A stretch of 64,000 nucleotides of DNA from Macrococcus capreoli (lineage in GTDB: Bacteria; Bacillota; Bacilli; Staphylococcales; Staphylococcaceae), in assembly GCF_025628935.1 (NCBI RefSeq), contig NZ_JAOTIS010000006.1, positions 1 to 64,000 on the forward strand, in the 5' to 3' direction. Of this stretch, positions 26,608 through 36,300 are shown in pieces; position 1 is the first letter of the stretch; each line of letters starts with the position of its first letter. Under the pieces are notes generated by a model. It was given only the letters and a program-made list of their open reading frames with translations. It did not search any database and had not been told where the DNA came from. The position numbers and the translations under genes are program-made.

Positions 26608-26760
26608 CTTTAACGGAGATGGAGTCCATTAACTAAGTGTCATAACTAATCATAATACGTCATAACGATTGATATAACAGCGTTTATAATCATAATGAAT
26701 AATAATAAGTTATAGCGGTTTGACACTTCTTTGACACGTAAGTGACGCTCAATCATTTTT
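26608..26760. other. Putative prophage attachment site (left junction)
   Basis: Minus-strand GACTCCATCTCCG followed by a terminator looks like the 3' end of a tRNA/tmRNA gene. To its right lie GTGTCATAAC, CGTCATAACG and two copies of TTTGACAC 11 bp apart, plausible integrase arm sites. The other att copy is outside the window. Confidence 0.35.
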
Positions 26761-26791
26761 TTTATCTTATTGCAAAAGATTTTTAATTTTA

Positions 26792-26827
26792 AAATAGAGT
26801 TATTTTCTACGTGAAATAGCTCTATTT
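26792..26827. terminator. Terminator of the prophage edge unit
   Basis: A 14-bp A/T-rich stem (AAATAGAGTTATTT / AAATAGCTCTATTT, one G-U pair) that includes the stop codon of the HTH gene; T runs lie on both sides. Confidence 0.75.
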
Positions 26828-27043
26828 TTTATTTTTTTCAAGCTCTTCTTGATACTTACATAGTTTTTCAGCTGTTTCTAATCTGAGTTTACCTATATCT
26901 CTTTGCCCTAATCTTAATCTACTTATTATTGCTCTAGATACACCAGTTTTATCTTCAATTTCATTTCCTGGTATATCACTCTCTAATAATTTAATAATTT
27001 CATTTCTCATAAATTTACATGGATAATCTTCTGTTTTAGCCAT
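26822..27043 (-). CDS. Small helix-turn-helix phage protein
   Basis: A 73-residue protein with a Cro/CI-type helix-turn-helix (EIEDKTGVSRAIISRLRLGQRDI, about residues 27-49) and a basic C-terminal helix. It resembles small HTH proteins at the lysis end of staphylococcal prophages. It overlaps the 32-residue membrane peptide gene by 8 nt. As the last gene of a three-gene leftward unit with its own promoter, it may regulate that unit or a host gene; neither is shown by the sequence. Confidence 0.7.
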   Translation of the reverse strand: MAKTEDYPCKFMRNEIIKLLESDIPGNEIEDKTGVSRAIISRLRLGQRDIGKLRLETAEKLCKYQEELEKNKK

Positions 27044-27134
27044 AAATAAAATATAGTATCGACAAAATTAATACTGTAATACCAATTAAATAGTTTAAAG
27101 CTGTCAATGTTCTTAATTTTTTTAAATTTGTCAT
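27036..27134 (-). CDS. 32-residue membrane peptide
   Basis: A small reading frame, MTNLKKLRTLTALN followed by a single hydrophobic helix (YLIGITVLILSILYFIYG). TGGAG lies 8 nt before the ATG and its stop overlaps the next gene's start (ATGGCTAA), a sign of real translation. Basic N-terminus and one helix resemble type I toxins and small phage membrane peptides, but identity is unknown. Confidence 0.6.
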   Translation of the reverse strand: MTNLKKLRTLTALNYLIGITVLILSILYFIYG

Positions 27135-27142
27135 TTTAGCAT

Positions 27143-27172
27143 CTCCATTCTATAATAGAGGTAGAGGGCTTT
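27143..27172 (-). promoter_or_regulatory. GAAA-tetraloop hairpin
   Basis: Minus-strand GTAGGGGC-GAAA-GCCCTCTAC, an 8-9 bp stem with G-U pairs and a GNRA loop, between the 45- and 32-residue peptide genes. It has no T tract. It could be a processing or stability element. Confidence 0.4.
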
Positions 27173-27183
27173 CGCCCCTACCG

Positions 27184-27321
27184 TTAGTTTAATAACATCT
27201 TAATAGCTGTTATTATTGCCGATATGCCAAGAGTGTAGTTTCTGAATGCCTCACTCTTGGTTTTTTGTGTTTCTGCTTTGATTTTTTCAATCTCTGCATT
27301 TGTCTTTCGAAGATTATCCAT
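27184..27321 (-). CDS. 45-residue coiled-coil/membrane peptide
   Basis: MDNLRKTNAEIEKIKAE...: a charged helical N-terminal half and a hydrophobic C-terminal half (YTLGISAIITAIKMLL). GGAGGTGATAAAC precedes the ATG, a very strong site, and a 17-bp-spaced promoter lies upstream. It is the first gene of the unit at the prophage edge. The layout, helix then membrane anchor, resembles XhlA-like peptides; no function can be assigned. Confidence 0.65.
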   Translation of the reverse strand: MDNLRKTNAEIEKIKAETQKTKSEAFRNYTLGISAIITAIKMLLN

Positions 27322-27342
27322 GTTTATCACCTCCATGTATAT

Positions 27343-27371
27343 AATATATCATATTTGTAACCACTTGGCAA
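27343..27371 (-). promoter_or_regulatory. Promoter of the prophage edge unit
   Basis: TTGCCA (27371-27366) and TATATT (27348-27343) with exactly 17 bp between them, directly upstream of the strong ribosome site at the 45-residue gene. Confidence 0.75.
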
Positions 27372-27390
27372 CATTTATTTTAAAAAATAT

Positions 27391-27423
27391 TACCCTCACA
27401 CTAATAATTTTAATGTGAGGGTA
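27391..27423 (-). terminator. Terminator of the late/lysis operon
   Basis: A 10-bp stem (TACCCTCACA / TGTGAGGGTA) followed on the minus strand by ATATTTTTT, just after the CHAP frame. Confidence 0.85.
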
Positions 27424-27428
27424 TTAAA

Positions 27429-27926
27429 TTATTTATAAATTGGTCGTATGAACCACATTTCAGTTTCGTAAGGGTGTGAACGTTTTGTCGCTTTCTCTGT
27501 TAATGTACGTCCTCCACCTTCCCAATTCTGTTCTACTACTACAATCATATTTAAGTTCGCACTTAAAACGACTGCTGTATGTCCCCATGATTTACCGTCT
27601 TTATCAACACCGAAACCTTTACCCCAAACAACTATGTCTCCTGCTTCAGCTAAGAATTCAGGAGTATTTTTATACACAATTGCTTTTCCATCAAAGTTAT
27701 TTGAAAATGGTATGTTAATAGCACCTTCTCCATCTAACGCAGCTTGAAACAACCTAAACCAATACATGCTTACTAGATCGAAACATTGCCATCCAAAATA
27801 CCCGTCAAAATCATATCCGTTGCCAATTAAACTTCTCGCATACTTAACCGCTTCAGATTTAGTTAATAAACATTGTGTGATTGATGGTTTTGACGGCGCC
27901 TTCTTAACAGTCGGCGCCGATGTCAC
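27429..27926 (-). CDS. Lysin CHAP domain (probably made by -1 frameshift)
   Basis: A 165-residue CHAP (cysteine/histidine amidohydrolase-peptidase) domain that cleaves staphylococcal peptidoglycan. The catalytic cysteine is in YFGWQCFDLV (near 50), the histidine in SWGHTAVVLS (near 115) and the third residue probably in VVVEQNWEG. The only possible start of its own is the GTG overlapping the upstream TGA stop, and the nearest GGAG is 19 nt away, too far for initiation. It lies in the -1 frame relative to the amidase-LysM gene, directly after an A-AAA-AAG heptamer. It is probably translated as the C-terminal part of a 436-residue lysin. Confidence 0.85.
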   Translation of the reverse strand: MTSAPTVKKAPSKPSITQCLLTKSEAVKYARSLIGNGYDFDGYFGWQCFDLVSMYWFRLFQAALDGEGAINIPFSNNFDGKAIVYKNTPEFLAEAGDIVVWGKGFGVDKDGKSWGHTAVVLSANLNMIVVVEQNWEGGGRTLTEKATKRSHPYETEMWFIRPIYK

Positions 27927-27932
27927 TTTTTT
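27894..27932 (-). promoter_or_regulatory. Programmed -1 frameshift signal in the lysin gene
   Basis: Minus strand, in order: GGAG 13 nt upstream; the slippery heptamer A-AAA-AAG in frame (27932-27926) right before the TGA stop; a 6-nt spacer; then a perfect 7-bp GC-rich stem (CGGCGCC at 27919-27913, GGCGCCG at 27900-27894, 12-nt loop). This is the complete dnaX-type layout. Confidence 0.75.
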
Positions 27933-28738
27933 ACTTTTAGCACGTCTCCAGGCTTAATTATCGAATTATCTTTTAAACCGTTTAATTTTTTGAGTTCATC
28001 TAATTTTAGATTGTACTTTTTAGCAATACCCCAAAGCCCATCCCCCTTTTTTACAATGTAAGTTGATGAATCAACTTTTACTGGAGTCTTTGGCGTAACT
28101 TTAACTTGTGACTTCTTTGTCTGAGATGTAGTTGTCTCACCAATCATTTTAACTTTTGTACTGTCACCTTTATATAATGCTGCAACGTACTCTTTTAATT
28201 TATTAAAAATGTCATTCCATGTCACAGTTACACCTAATTCTTTACCGCGACTTCGAATATATGGCATTGGGTCGACATGGTCAGTATATCCTCTAAATTT
28301 AGAAACAGCTTCGTGTGTAAAAACTGTACCATCACCATCATCTGTACCGTCATAAACTTCAATATCGTACCAATACATCTGATATGCAAAATAAAAAATC
28401 CATCTATCAATTGATTTAAGAAATCTATCTTTAGTATGTTCATGAACTAATTCAGCTTGAATAGCATATGAATTAATTCCAGGACCTGCTCCCCAACATA
28501 GATAATCAGTATTTGCAGTTTCAACAATCTTATCAGCATTTGCCCAACCGTGTACGAATGCATTATTAAAGTTTCTTGACATATAATTAATTTCACCGTC
28601 TATTGTACTATTGTCATTACCTGTATCATGCATGACGATACAATCTGCCAACCCATTTGATGTAGCGTATGTGTATTGTGGTAACCCTTTTACATGTTGT
28701 GTAATTATTTCGTATTTCATTTTTGCATTTTTACTCAT
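27923..28738 (-). CDS. Endolysin: N-acetylmuramoyl-L-alanine amidase with LysM
   Basis: 271 residues. The N-terminal part is an Amidase_2/PGRP-type zinc amidase: metal ligand at VMHDTGN (near 39), a second histidine region AELVHEH and FTHEAVSK, and DHVDPMPY near the end of the domain. A linker follows, then a C-terminal LysM wall-binding repeat (STYIVKKGDGLWGIAKKYNL...GDVLKVKK, about 225-271). The ATG at 28738 has GGAGGT 9 nt upstream and overlaps the holin stop (ATGAGTAA). Its last sense codons AAA-AAG form a slippery site leading into the CHAP frame. Confidence 0.9.
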   Translation of the reverse strand: MSKNAKMKYEIITQHVKGLPQYTYATSNGLADCIVMHDTGNDNSTIDGEINYMSRNFNNAFVHGWANADKIVETANTDYLCWGAGPGINSYAIQAELVHEHTKDRFLKSIDRWIFYFAYQMYWYDIEVYDGTDDGDGTVFTHEAVSKFRGYTDHVDPMPYIRSRGKELGVTVTWNDIFNKLKEYVAALYKGDSTKVKMIGETTTSQTKKSQVKVTPKTPVKVDSSTYIVKKGDGLWGIAKKYNLKLDELKKLNGLKDNSIIKPGDVLKVKK

Positions 28739-29024
28739 TGCTATTACCTCCATATAATTTATGCGATTCATTTGGATCGGTTGGATATTCTTTAGACATT
28801 GATTTATCACTATCATTAAGGCCGGACACTGTTGGGTCATTTACAATACCGATAGCGACCAAAATACTAACTACAGTAGTTGCAATTAAAACAATCTTTT
28901 GAACTGTATCAGAATAATCAACTCCAAAAAGATTCGTGATTTGATTAATAAACATAGCTATTAATCCAATCAAACTTATAAGTGTTGTTTTACTCTGAAA
29001 TCGTAATTTCCAATTTATTTTCAT
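28731..29024 (-). CDS. Phage holin (phi LC3-type)
   Basis: A 97-residue membrane protein with a short basic N-terminus (MKINWKLRFQSK), two membrane helices (TLISLIGLIAMFINQITNLF and KIVLIATTVVSILVAIGIV) and a hydrophilic tail with DPTVSGLNDS, the signature of the phi LC3 holin family. It opens the membrane to release the lysin. AGGTAATGAT precedes the ATG and it overlaps the amidase gene. Confidence 0.92.
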   Translation of the reverse strand: MKINWKLRFQSKTTLISLIGLIAMFINQITNLFGVDYSDTVQKIVLIATTVVSILVAIGIVNDPTVSGLNDSDKSMSKEYPTDPNESHKLYGGNSNE

Positions 29025-29061
29025 ATCATTACCTCCATAAAAATAGCGTTAGGACATAGCC

Positions 29062-29505
29062 TTAACGCTTTAATGATTCGCAATCATTTAATCCATTGCG
29101 CTCCTTTATTCTGTTCGCTTTTTCTTCTTCAGTAATATCGATTAATTTAAGTAAGTCCATGAATAGCCAAATAGATACTAAACTCAACACACCGAATGCA
29201 ATATTCGGATAATTGATCAAAAACGATGCATTGATAAACATGTAATAAATCATACCTATTAAATGAACAATCGTGATTATTCCGTATTTCCTTGTAAATA
29301 AATTAATCAAATAAAGTATCGATACTGCTAAACTAATCCAAGCTAAATTCTGTTGCGTTCCAACCATTCCGATATATGTTTTATAAATTTGACCAGACTT
29401 ACCTCGCGTTGCTGCAAATAACTCTGGCTCTACAGATAATGTGAACCAAACATACAGACTAAACAACATCACAAATATTTCGTTATATTTCGGACTTCTC
29501 ATCAT
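29062..29505 (-). CDS. Phage membrane protein, four helices
   Basis: A 147-residue protein with about four membrane helices and a charged C-terminal tail (ITEEEKANRIKERN). No recognised domain. It lies in the lysis cassette between an XhlA-like protein and the holin, with a TAATG coupling to the upstream gene. It could be an accessory holin, antiholin or wall-related membrane protein; position suggests a role in lysis. Confidence 0.7.
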   Translation of the reverse strand: MMRSPKYNEIFVMLFSLYVWFTLSVEPELFAATRGKSGQIYKTYIGMVGTQQNLAWISLAVSILYLINLFTRKYGIITIVHLIGMIYYMFINASFLINYPNIAFGVLSLVSIWLFMDLLKLIDITEEEKANRIKERNGLNDCESLKR

Positions 29506-29795
29506 TAAATCACTCCCAGCTTATTCAAGATGTACCCTACAACGCCGCCAACAACTGTAGTAAGTAATGTTTTTTTGATTGTCTTGCTTAATTCTTTGTT
29601 ACTTTCAATGATTGCTTTTGCATCTCCAAATTCTTCATTTAACTTTCTGAAATCCTCTTCTACTTTTGTAATTCTCTCTTCGTTTTTTTCACTTCTTTTA
29701 TTAATGTCATCAATACTTGTGTCTATATAATTTAAAACAGCAACCCAAGCGTCAGTTGACATGTTCTCTACTTTATTTATAAATCTTTTAATCAC
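29505..29795 (-). CDS. XhlA-like hemolysin/holin-associated protein
   Basis: A 96-residue protein: N-terminal helix, a long coiled coil (DDINKRSEKNEERITKVEEDFRKL) and one C-terminal membrane helix (LLTTVVGGVVGYILNKLGVI). This is the XhlA layout; XhlA works with a holin in phage PBSX lysis. It comes after a terminator-like hairpin and is translationally coupled to the next gene. Confidence 0.75.
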   Translation of the reverse strand: MIKRFINKVENMSTDAWVAVLNYIDTSIDDINKRSEKNEERITKVEEDFRKLNEEFGDAKAIIESNKELSKTIKKTLLTTVVGGVVGYILNKLGVI

Positions 29796-29824
29796 ACAAA
29801 CATCACTTCCTTAAGTTAATAAAA

Positions 29825-29850
29825 AAGACACCTCAATAATGAGATGTCTT
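29825..29850 (-). terminator. Terminator between tail and lysis genes
   Basis: An 11-bp stem with one mismatch (AAGACATCTCA / TGAGGTGTCTT), followed on the minus strand by TTTTTTATTAA. It would reduce tail-gene readthrough into the lysis cassette. Confidence 0.75.
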
Positions 29851-29862
29851 CAATCTTATTCA

Positions 29863-29991
29863 CTACATTGCTAACTCAGGCACATCCCAATCAACAAGTA
29901 ACTGTTTTACTTGAGGCTTTAAGCTTTCTGGGCAACGGCTAAAAGTATACTTTCCTTCTAAAATTCTATTTGCAATTAATAAAGCTAACAT
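29863..29991 (-). CDS. XkdX/CD1375-like small phage protein
   Basis: 42 residues: MLALLIANRILEGKYTFSRCPESLKPQVKQLLVDWDVPELAM. Its form (an A-x-RI-x-EGK start and P-x-LK-x-QVK middle) is that of the XkdX/CD1375 family found after tail-fibre genes. AGGAAGTGATAAT precedes the ATG. Function unknown, virion or tail-associated by location. Confidence 0.75.
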   Translation of the reverse strand: MLALLIANRILEGKYTFSRCPESLKPQVKQLLVDWDVPELAM

Positions 29992-30012
29992 ATTATCACT
30001 TCCTTTCAATTA

Positions 30013-30360
30013 TTATAAAAGAGTTTCCAATAGCTCAACTATTGCACCCTCTAATGTCTCCACTTTTTTCTTTAATTCTGCAATTTCTTCATCTTTCGAT
30101 AATTCTGTATTTATAAACTCACTATTATCTTTTTTATCTGATAATAAGTCAGAAATATCTTGTCCTTCATTTATTGAAACTGAATCATCGAAAAAGGCAA
30201 TATTAAAAATACTGCCTTTCATTTCAAATACACCTGAATCTAATATGTTAACTGAATAATCTTTTAATCCAAATTCATCTTTCTTTTCGGAATAATCAAT
30301 TACATTTTCTAATAACATAGCAACTATATTATTTTCGTTATAAAATGCTAATTTAGGCAT
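30013..30360 (-). CDS. Phage tail-region hypothetical protein (XkdW-like position)
   Basis: A 115-residue acidic protein with a beta-rich first two thirds and a C-terminal coiled coil (SKDEEIAELKKKVETLEGAI). It overlaps the large tail protein by 8 nt with GGAGGTGACAT as ribosome site. The place between the tail fibre/spike and the XkdX-like gene is that of XkdW-type proteins; the domain is not recognised from sequence alone. Confidence 0.65.
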   Translation of the reverse strand: MPKLAFYNENNIVAMLLENVIDYSEKKDEFGLKDYSVNILDSGVFEMKGSIFNIAFFDDSVSINEGQDISDLLSDKKDNSEFINTELSKDEEIAELKKKVETLEGAIVELLETLL

Positions 30361-33300
30361 ATGTCACCTCCACTTTTAGCGTTGGATGCATCGCCATGTA
30401 GTCATATGGACTTGTGCTATCTGTATTAACAGCGAAACCCTTCCAACTAGATAATTTTATTAAAGAAGCAAATTCAGTTGTTACATCTACCCATTTAAAT
30501 TCACCAAATGCCAATCCAATAACTTTAGAATTTGAAGATGTAGTTGGCGCTGATGATGGTTTTGAAGCATAACTATGCATACGTATATTAGCATTTCTTG
30601 TACCAGTGTAACCCTGCATGTTAACTGATGATCGTCCAACATAGATACGTACTTTTTTAATTGTCTTACCATTAAACTGGTCGAATTGACTACCAAAAAA
30701 CCAGAATCCAAGACGCTCACCATAAGGAGACCACACCCCCTGGATTGGATATGTTGGCATAAACGTTCCGCCCCAACCAACACCTTGATAATTCACATAA
30801 TAATGACCAGATGATGTACTAGTCAGTGTTACTGTTTTCGTAACTGGTGGTGTTGCAACTGTTTCTGTTGCTGCGGTTGATAAGTTAGTCACTCCACTAG
30901 TATTGATGAACGAACCAGAGAACACACTTGTAACAGCATTAGCTTTTGCTTTTACGTTATTACATTCAACTTGCGATGCATATGCTGAAACAATTCCGAA
31001 ATCAGTCGCATATAAATCCACATCTCTTAAATAAGCGTTAGAACCCGTTAAGCAATCAACGCCACGTAACACGTTAGTTGTCTTACCGGCACGCCATTCG
31101 AAGTAACTATTTCTATTAACTGATACACCAAATGCATCACCAGATCCATTAATACTTACATCAGATGCATTTACAGATGAACTATCGATTGTAATACCAT
31201 GTTGTCCTTTGTCAGGTTCAATTAATAATTTCTGAACATAACAATCAATTGTATTACCGCTAAACACAAAAGACGCAGAACTTCTAACTTTTACAGTTGC
31301 AGCAACACCATTAGTATCACACGAAGCAAAAATTATTTTACCTTTCCCTAAGAAACCTTTAACTTCAATTCTTTCGCCACTGTCTAATTCTCTTAGATAG
31401 ATATAGCAAGTTCCGTTGTAAACCATAGGAATCTTAGACAACGCCATTTCAGCCGTAGCAAATGCAGTACTTAACGTTAATCCATCATTTTCGTTACTGC
31501 CTGTTCCAGATACATAGAAAGTCATATTCTCACTTGATTGAGTTACAATATCTTCATTTTCAATTTTTTCAACTTTTAATAATCCGATTGACAATTCAGA
31601 CGCAGTAGCTTGTTCAGTATCAAGTCCAAAAAACACTTTATCGTTTTTATCTTTGATTTCGATTTTGCCGTTTTTATCAGTACCACCAATTCTTAAATCA
31701 CTTACCCTCACTTTGCCATCCTGCATATAAACATCTCCGATTAAATTAATAGCACTTGATTTTAAAGTGATATTAGATCCAATCGTTGCACTTGAAATAC
31801 TACCGTCAACATTATGTGTAATCGTTGCACCGTCTACCGCATTCATAACAAAGTCTGTGATTGCTTTTGATAACGTTTGATTTGCTTTGTTAAATTCTTC
31901 CTTTGTAGCACGCGACGTGATATTTTTACCATCTTGTCCAATGTATGTTTCAGTAGTTATTAATCTTTGATCTATATCGTATGGCGCTGGTTGCCAATCA
32001 GTCACAACATTACCCTTTTCAAGCTGAATTTGACTAATTACACTACTGTATGCAGTTTGTGAACTTGGCGTATTATACACTGACAAGGTAATATTATTAT
32101 CACCGCTCATTGTACTTGCTGGACAAATAAATGTAGCTGTCCACAATCCACGTTTACTATCGAATGTTAAATCAGCTGCTTTTGTAGAAGATGTATTACG
32201 CCATATACCAAACTGACCGCCTGCTAAATTACCTTTTATTGAGATAGTATATTCTTGGCCAACTATCCAAGGCTCCGTTAATTCGTATCTATATACTAAA
32301 TAAGCACTTGATGAATGCGGTATATCACTTAATTTTATTAAGTTTTTTCCACCAACATTGATATTATTTATCGCTTGTTGACTTGTCTTTTGCACAATTG
32401 CATCATCACATATTTTAAATTGTGATTGCAGTTCTCCAACCTTACCTTTATACGTATTCAATAACGTATCTATTGTTGATTTTTCGCTTGCTGTTATTTT
32501 TCCATCTGAAATATAACTTACTAATGTATCTCGTAATGCTTTGTGTGCATCATTAAATGCGAGTTTAGTATTAAAAAGGTTTGTTTTTTCAGTTGTAGAA
32601 TTTAATATTGGATGATTATACAGCGATGTAAAGATATTACTTAAATCTTGATAATCTTGATCTATTCTTGCTAAATGTGTATTTAAAGCTTTTGCTTCTG
32701 CTTCTTGTATAATTCCATCTTTAAATGTCTTTGAAATCTCTGAACTTAAATTACCAAAATTATTTATAGCTTGATTGATTTCATTTGTAATATCTTCTGG
32801 AGCTTGTTGATAACTACTAATCTTATTACCTTCAACTAACATGATGTCTGAAAATTCCATGTTGGCATATTGAATTGTTCCTGTTGATGTGTCTTTATGA
32901 TAACCGGAGTATATTAATACTGTTGTGTCATCAGCAAAAGTTGATGGTGTTTTAAATGTATTTTTAACATTGATTACATCTCCAACTTTCATAGCATTAT
33001 AATCAGTTGTCGATAAATTACCAAAGTAAACATCATTTAACGTACTTGCTGAGTATAAATAAATAGCGCCATAAACACTTGAACCTGTAGGATACGTTGG
33101 TTTACTTAATAATTTTACTTTGTAATTCATTGTATATTCAGTATCTGGTTTTAACTTGTTTAATATCCAATTCTTATCCAATAATTGTACTGACCAGCCA
33201 GTATGAGTTAATACTTTTGTTGTTCCAACTAACGTTGCTGTTGTCTTAATAGATGCGCTGTCTATTAAGTTTCTTGTACCAATAACCATGGCGTTAACCG

Positions 33301-36300
33301 CTTCAGAACTTCTCGATTTTGCCTGATTATCTGATATGTCATTCATACATTGTTGAATATGTGTATTAATATTAGATAATGCCGTATTATACGCAGACAT
33401 TTTTGTATTGATTGTAGTTTTTTCGGCCGCATCTATTTTTTTATCGGCAATAATTGTTGTAATAGTAGTTTGTAAATCAGTATAAGCATTGTCATATGAC
33501 GTCTTTAGTGTTGTTAATGTAGTTTTTAATGAAGCAGATAAAAATGTATTTGCTTTTAAATCATTTACATTTGTTGTGTTATCTAGTTTATCTTTATCAA
33601 TTTCGTTTAAATTTGATTTTAATGCAACATACTCTGCATCAGTTAATATTCCATCTTTAAATGATTTCGATATTTCTGTAGATAAGTTAGCAAAATTTGT
33701 AATTGAATTTTCAATTTCTGAGAAAATATCTTCTGGCGCTGGTTGCCACTCGCTCGGCTTTGTTGCCCTTTCTAACATAATTTTTAAGTCATTCTTAGTT
33801 TTACCCGTTAAAATATTGCTACGATATGATACTCTAAAGTATTTAATTCTATCATCATCGTGAATAGTAAATTTATTACCTCCACTTTTATTACTTCCAC
33901 CAATATCTAAAAAAGATTTATTCATATCATAGTAAATTAATTGAGAAGTTGATATTGATGATAAATACGTTTCGTTTTTATTACACGATACAAATCCGCT
34001 TGTTAAAGATCCTGTTTCAGGATTTAACAAACCTGATGACCAAATCAAAACTTTATTTTCAACCGCTTCATTAAGAATTAAAAGATTACGGCCGCTAATA
34101 ATGATATTGTCAACTTTACCAGTACTTATTGCATCTGTTGCTTCTTCTAATCTTTGTGCTAGTGTTGCTAGTGTTGTTTTGTAATTAGTGAAGTTTGTTG
34201 ATACTGCACTACTTTCGCTTGCTGTTGCTTTGCCGTCTGCAATCGCTGTAGTAATTGATGACATCAATGCTGTATAAGCACTATCATATGATGTTTTTGC
34301 GCTTGATAAGTTTGTTTTCTGACTTGTGTTATTAAGAATCACATTATTGTATACAGATGTATATTGACTATCTAAATTAGCTTTTTGTGATTCTAAAGAT
34401 AACTTTTGTTGTTGTATCGCTTTTGCTTCTGATTCAGTAATAACGCCATCTCTAAATGTACCTTCAACAGTATCTTTATACTCATTCAAATTAGATTGAA
34501 CGCCATTAATAGCATTTGTAATATCCTCAGGAGCAGGAGACCACGCTGTAGGTTTTGTAGCTTCTTCAACCTTAATATTGTCGTATGTTAACTTCGCATC
34601 AGCAATGTTTGTATAAAAAAGTAAATGTGATGGCGTCATATCTTTACCTATTAAGTTCACATAAACCCTTTGTTTAATTCCTGCCTTTAGCGCAATCGGT
34701 ACAGATGTATACGTTGTATTAGATATATATTTTGTGACAGTACAATCTCTATCTGCTGTTAAATCAACACCCAGAACATAGCTTTTATTAATTTCAAATT
34801 TAGGAATTGACATTGCACCTATTAGAGGCAAATAAACACTAATTGCTTTACCTGCGTCCGGCGTTACTGTCCAAGATTTATCTGAATTTTGAACAGATAA
34901 TCCCGTTCCAACGTTATTAGGGTTAGCTTTTCTGTTTTTACTGTCAATTAATAGATTACGACCACCAATTGTTACATTCGAAACAGCTGCATCAGCATAG
35001 TCTTTAGCATCTTTAATACCACTTGTATAAGTTGTCAATGTGACTCTATCACTAATATCATTAGATAATTGTCTTCGTTCTGAGTCAGCAGTATCAAGCC
35101 TATCAACAATACCGTCTTTATCTGCTGAATAATCAGACTTTGATACTTTTTGATTGATTTCATCATTTAATTGATTGATTGCACTAGTAGCATTGTGTGC
35201 TTCTGTTGAAACAGGCGATAATTTATCATCAAGTAATGTATTTGTCTCAGTTTTTGAATAGTATGACTTAAATTTTTCTTGGGTAGCTGAAATACCACCC
35301 TCAGTAGTTGAAACACGTAATGTTAAATTATCTATTGTGTCTAATGTATCTTCTAATGCTGGTTGATAAGATGTTGATTTGTTCCCTTCGACAAGCATCG
35401 GATTAAATATATACAAATTGTTAGCCGTATTGTTACGTGGCAATCCTAAATATATTTTATTTACCTTCTTGCCACTTGCTGCATCTATTTTAGAAGTGAA
35501 TTCAACTTTTTGCCATGAAGTCCCCACAACTGGCATATGTCTAACAACACCTCCATCAGTCGCATCTTGAGATAAGAATATTCCATTCAAAGTTTGTGTT
35601 ACATCTGATTTCATATAAGCAGTAAATGTGTATTCTTTTGCACTATCTAATGTGAACGCTAAAGGTATTAAAGTAATAGAATATGCAGCACTATCTGTTG
35701 AAGCCGTTGTTATACCTTGTTTGTATACTGATCGTCCTAATTCATCTTGAACAATGCTAGCAGTACCCACATGTTTACTATATAACGTACTCCACTTAGA
35801 TATATCACCTTTTGAAAAATCTGATTGTAATATTAAATTTCTACTTCCCACAGACGTATTATTAATGCTTGTCTCAATCGTTGAAAATTGTCTTGTAAAT
35901 TCTTCTTTCGTGTCGATAATCTTAGCATTTACAGATTTATTAATAGCCTCAACTAATGTTGCATCTTTATCATTAGCATACTTTTGTAAGTCAATAATAA
36001 CTTGATTAATTTGTGCTTGCGTTGGAATATTTGCAGTTAATTGCCCAGTTTTTGAATCATAAGTACCATTAATTGTACTTGCTACTTTAGTCATAGCATC
36101 AGTAAATTTTTGTTCTGTATATTGCGACTGTAATAATTTAATTTTGTCGATTATTGATTGATTCGCTTTATTATATTGAACGTTAATTTCTTTTGATTTA
36201 TTTCTAAAGTCATTGATAGCTGATAAGAATTGACTTAATTCAGTCATCGTTGCGTTATCTACAGTTAATGCATCATCATGCGCTTTCATAGTTGAATATG

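Larger units (their letters stand above)
26398..26821. other. Chromosome-prophage junction region
   Basis: 424 nt without a supported gene. Going rightward it holds: a terminator-like hairpin (26493-26515); a second terminator facing left (26557-26603); GACTCCATCTCCG on the minus strand (about 26612-26624), resembling the 3' end of a tRNA or tmRNA gene; repeated GTCATAAC and TTTGACAC motifs (26638-26750) resembling integrase arm-type sites; and the terminator of the first prophage transcript. This is where I place the left prophage boundary. Confidence 0.5.

Noticed and set aside
26630-26760. TTTGACAC repeats as a promoter -35 pair for plus-strand transcription
   Set aside because: No suitable -10 at the right distance and no plus-strand gene downstream; integrase arm sites fit better.
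27426-27926. CHAP gene as an independent cistron started at its GTG
   Set aside because: The only GGAG is 19 nt away and the slippery heptamer with a correctly placed stem gives a better explanation; kept as an alternative in the feature text.
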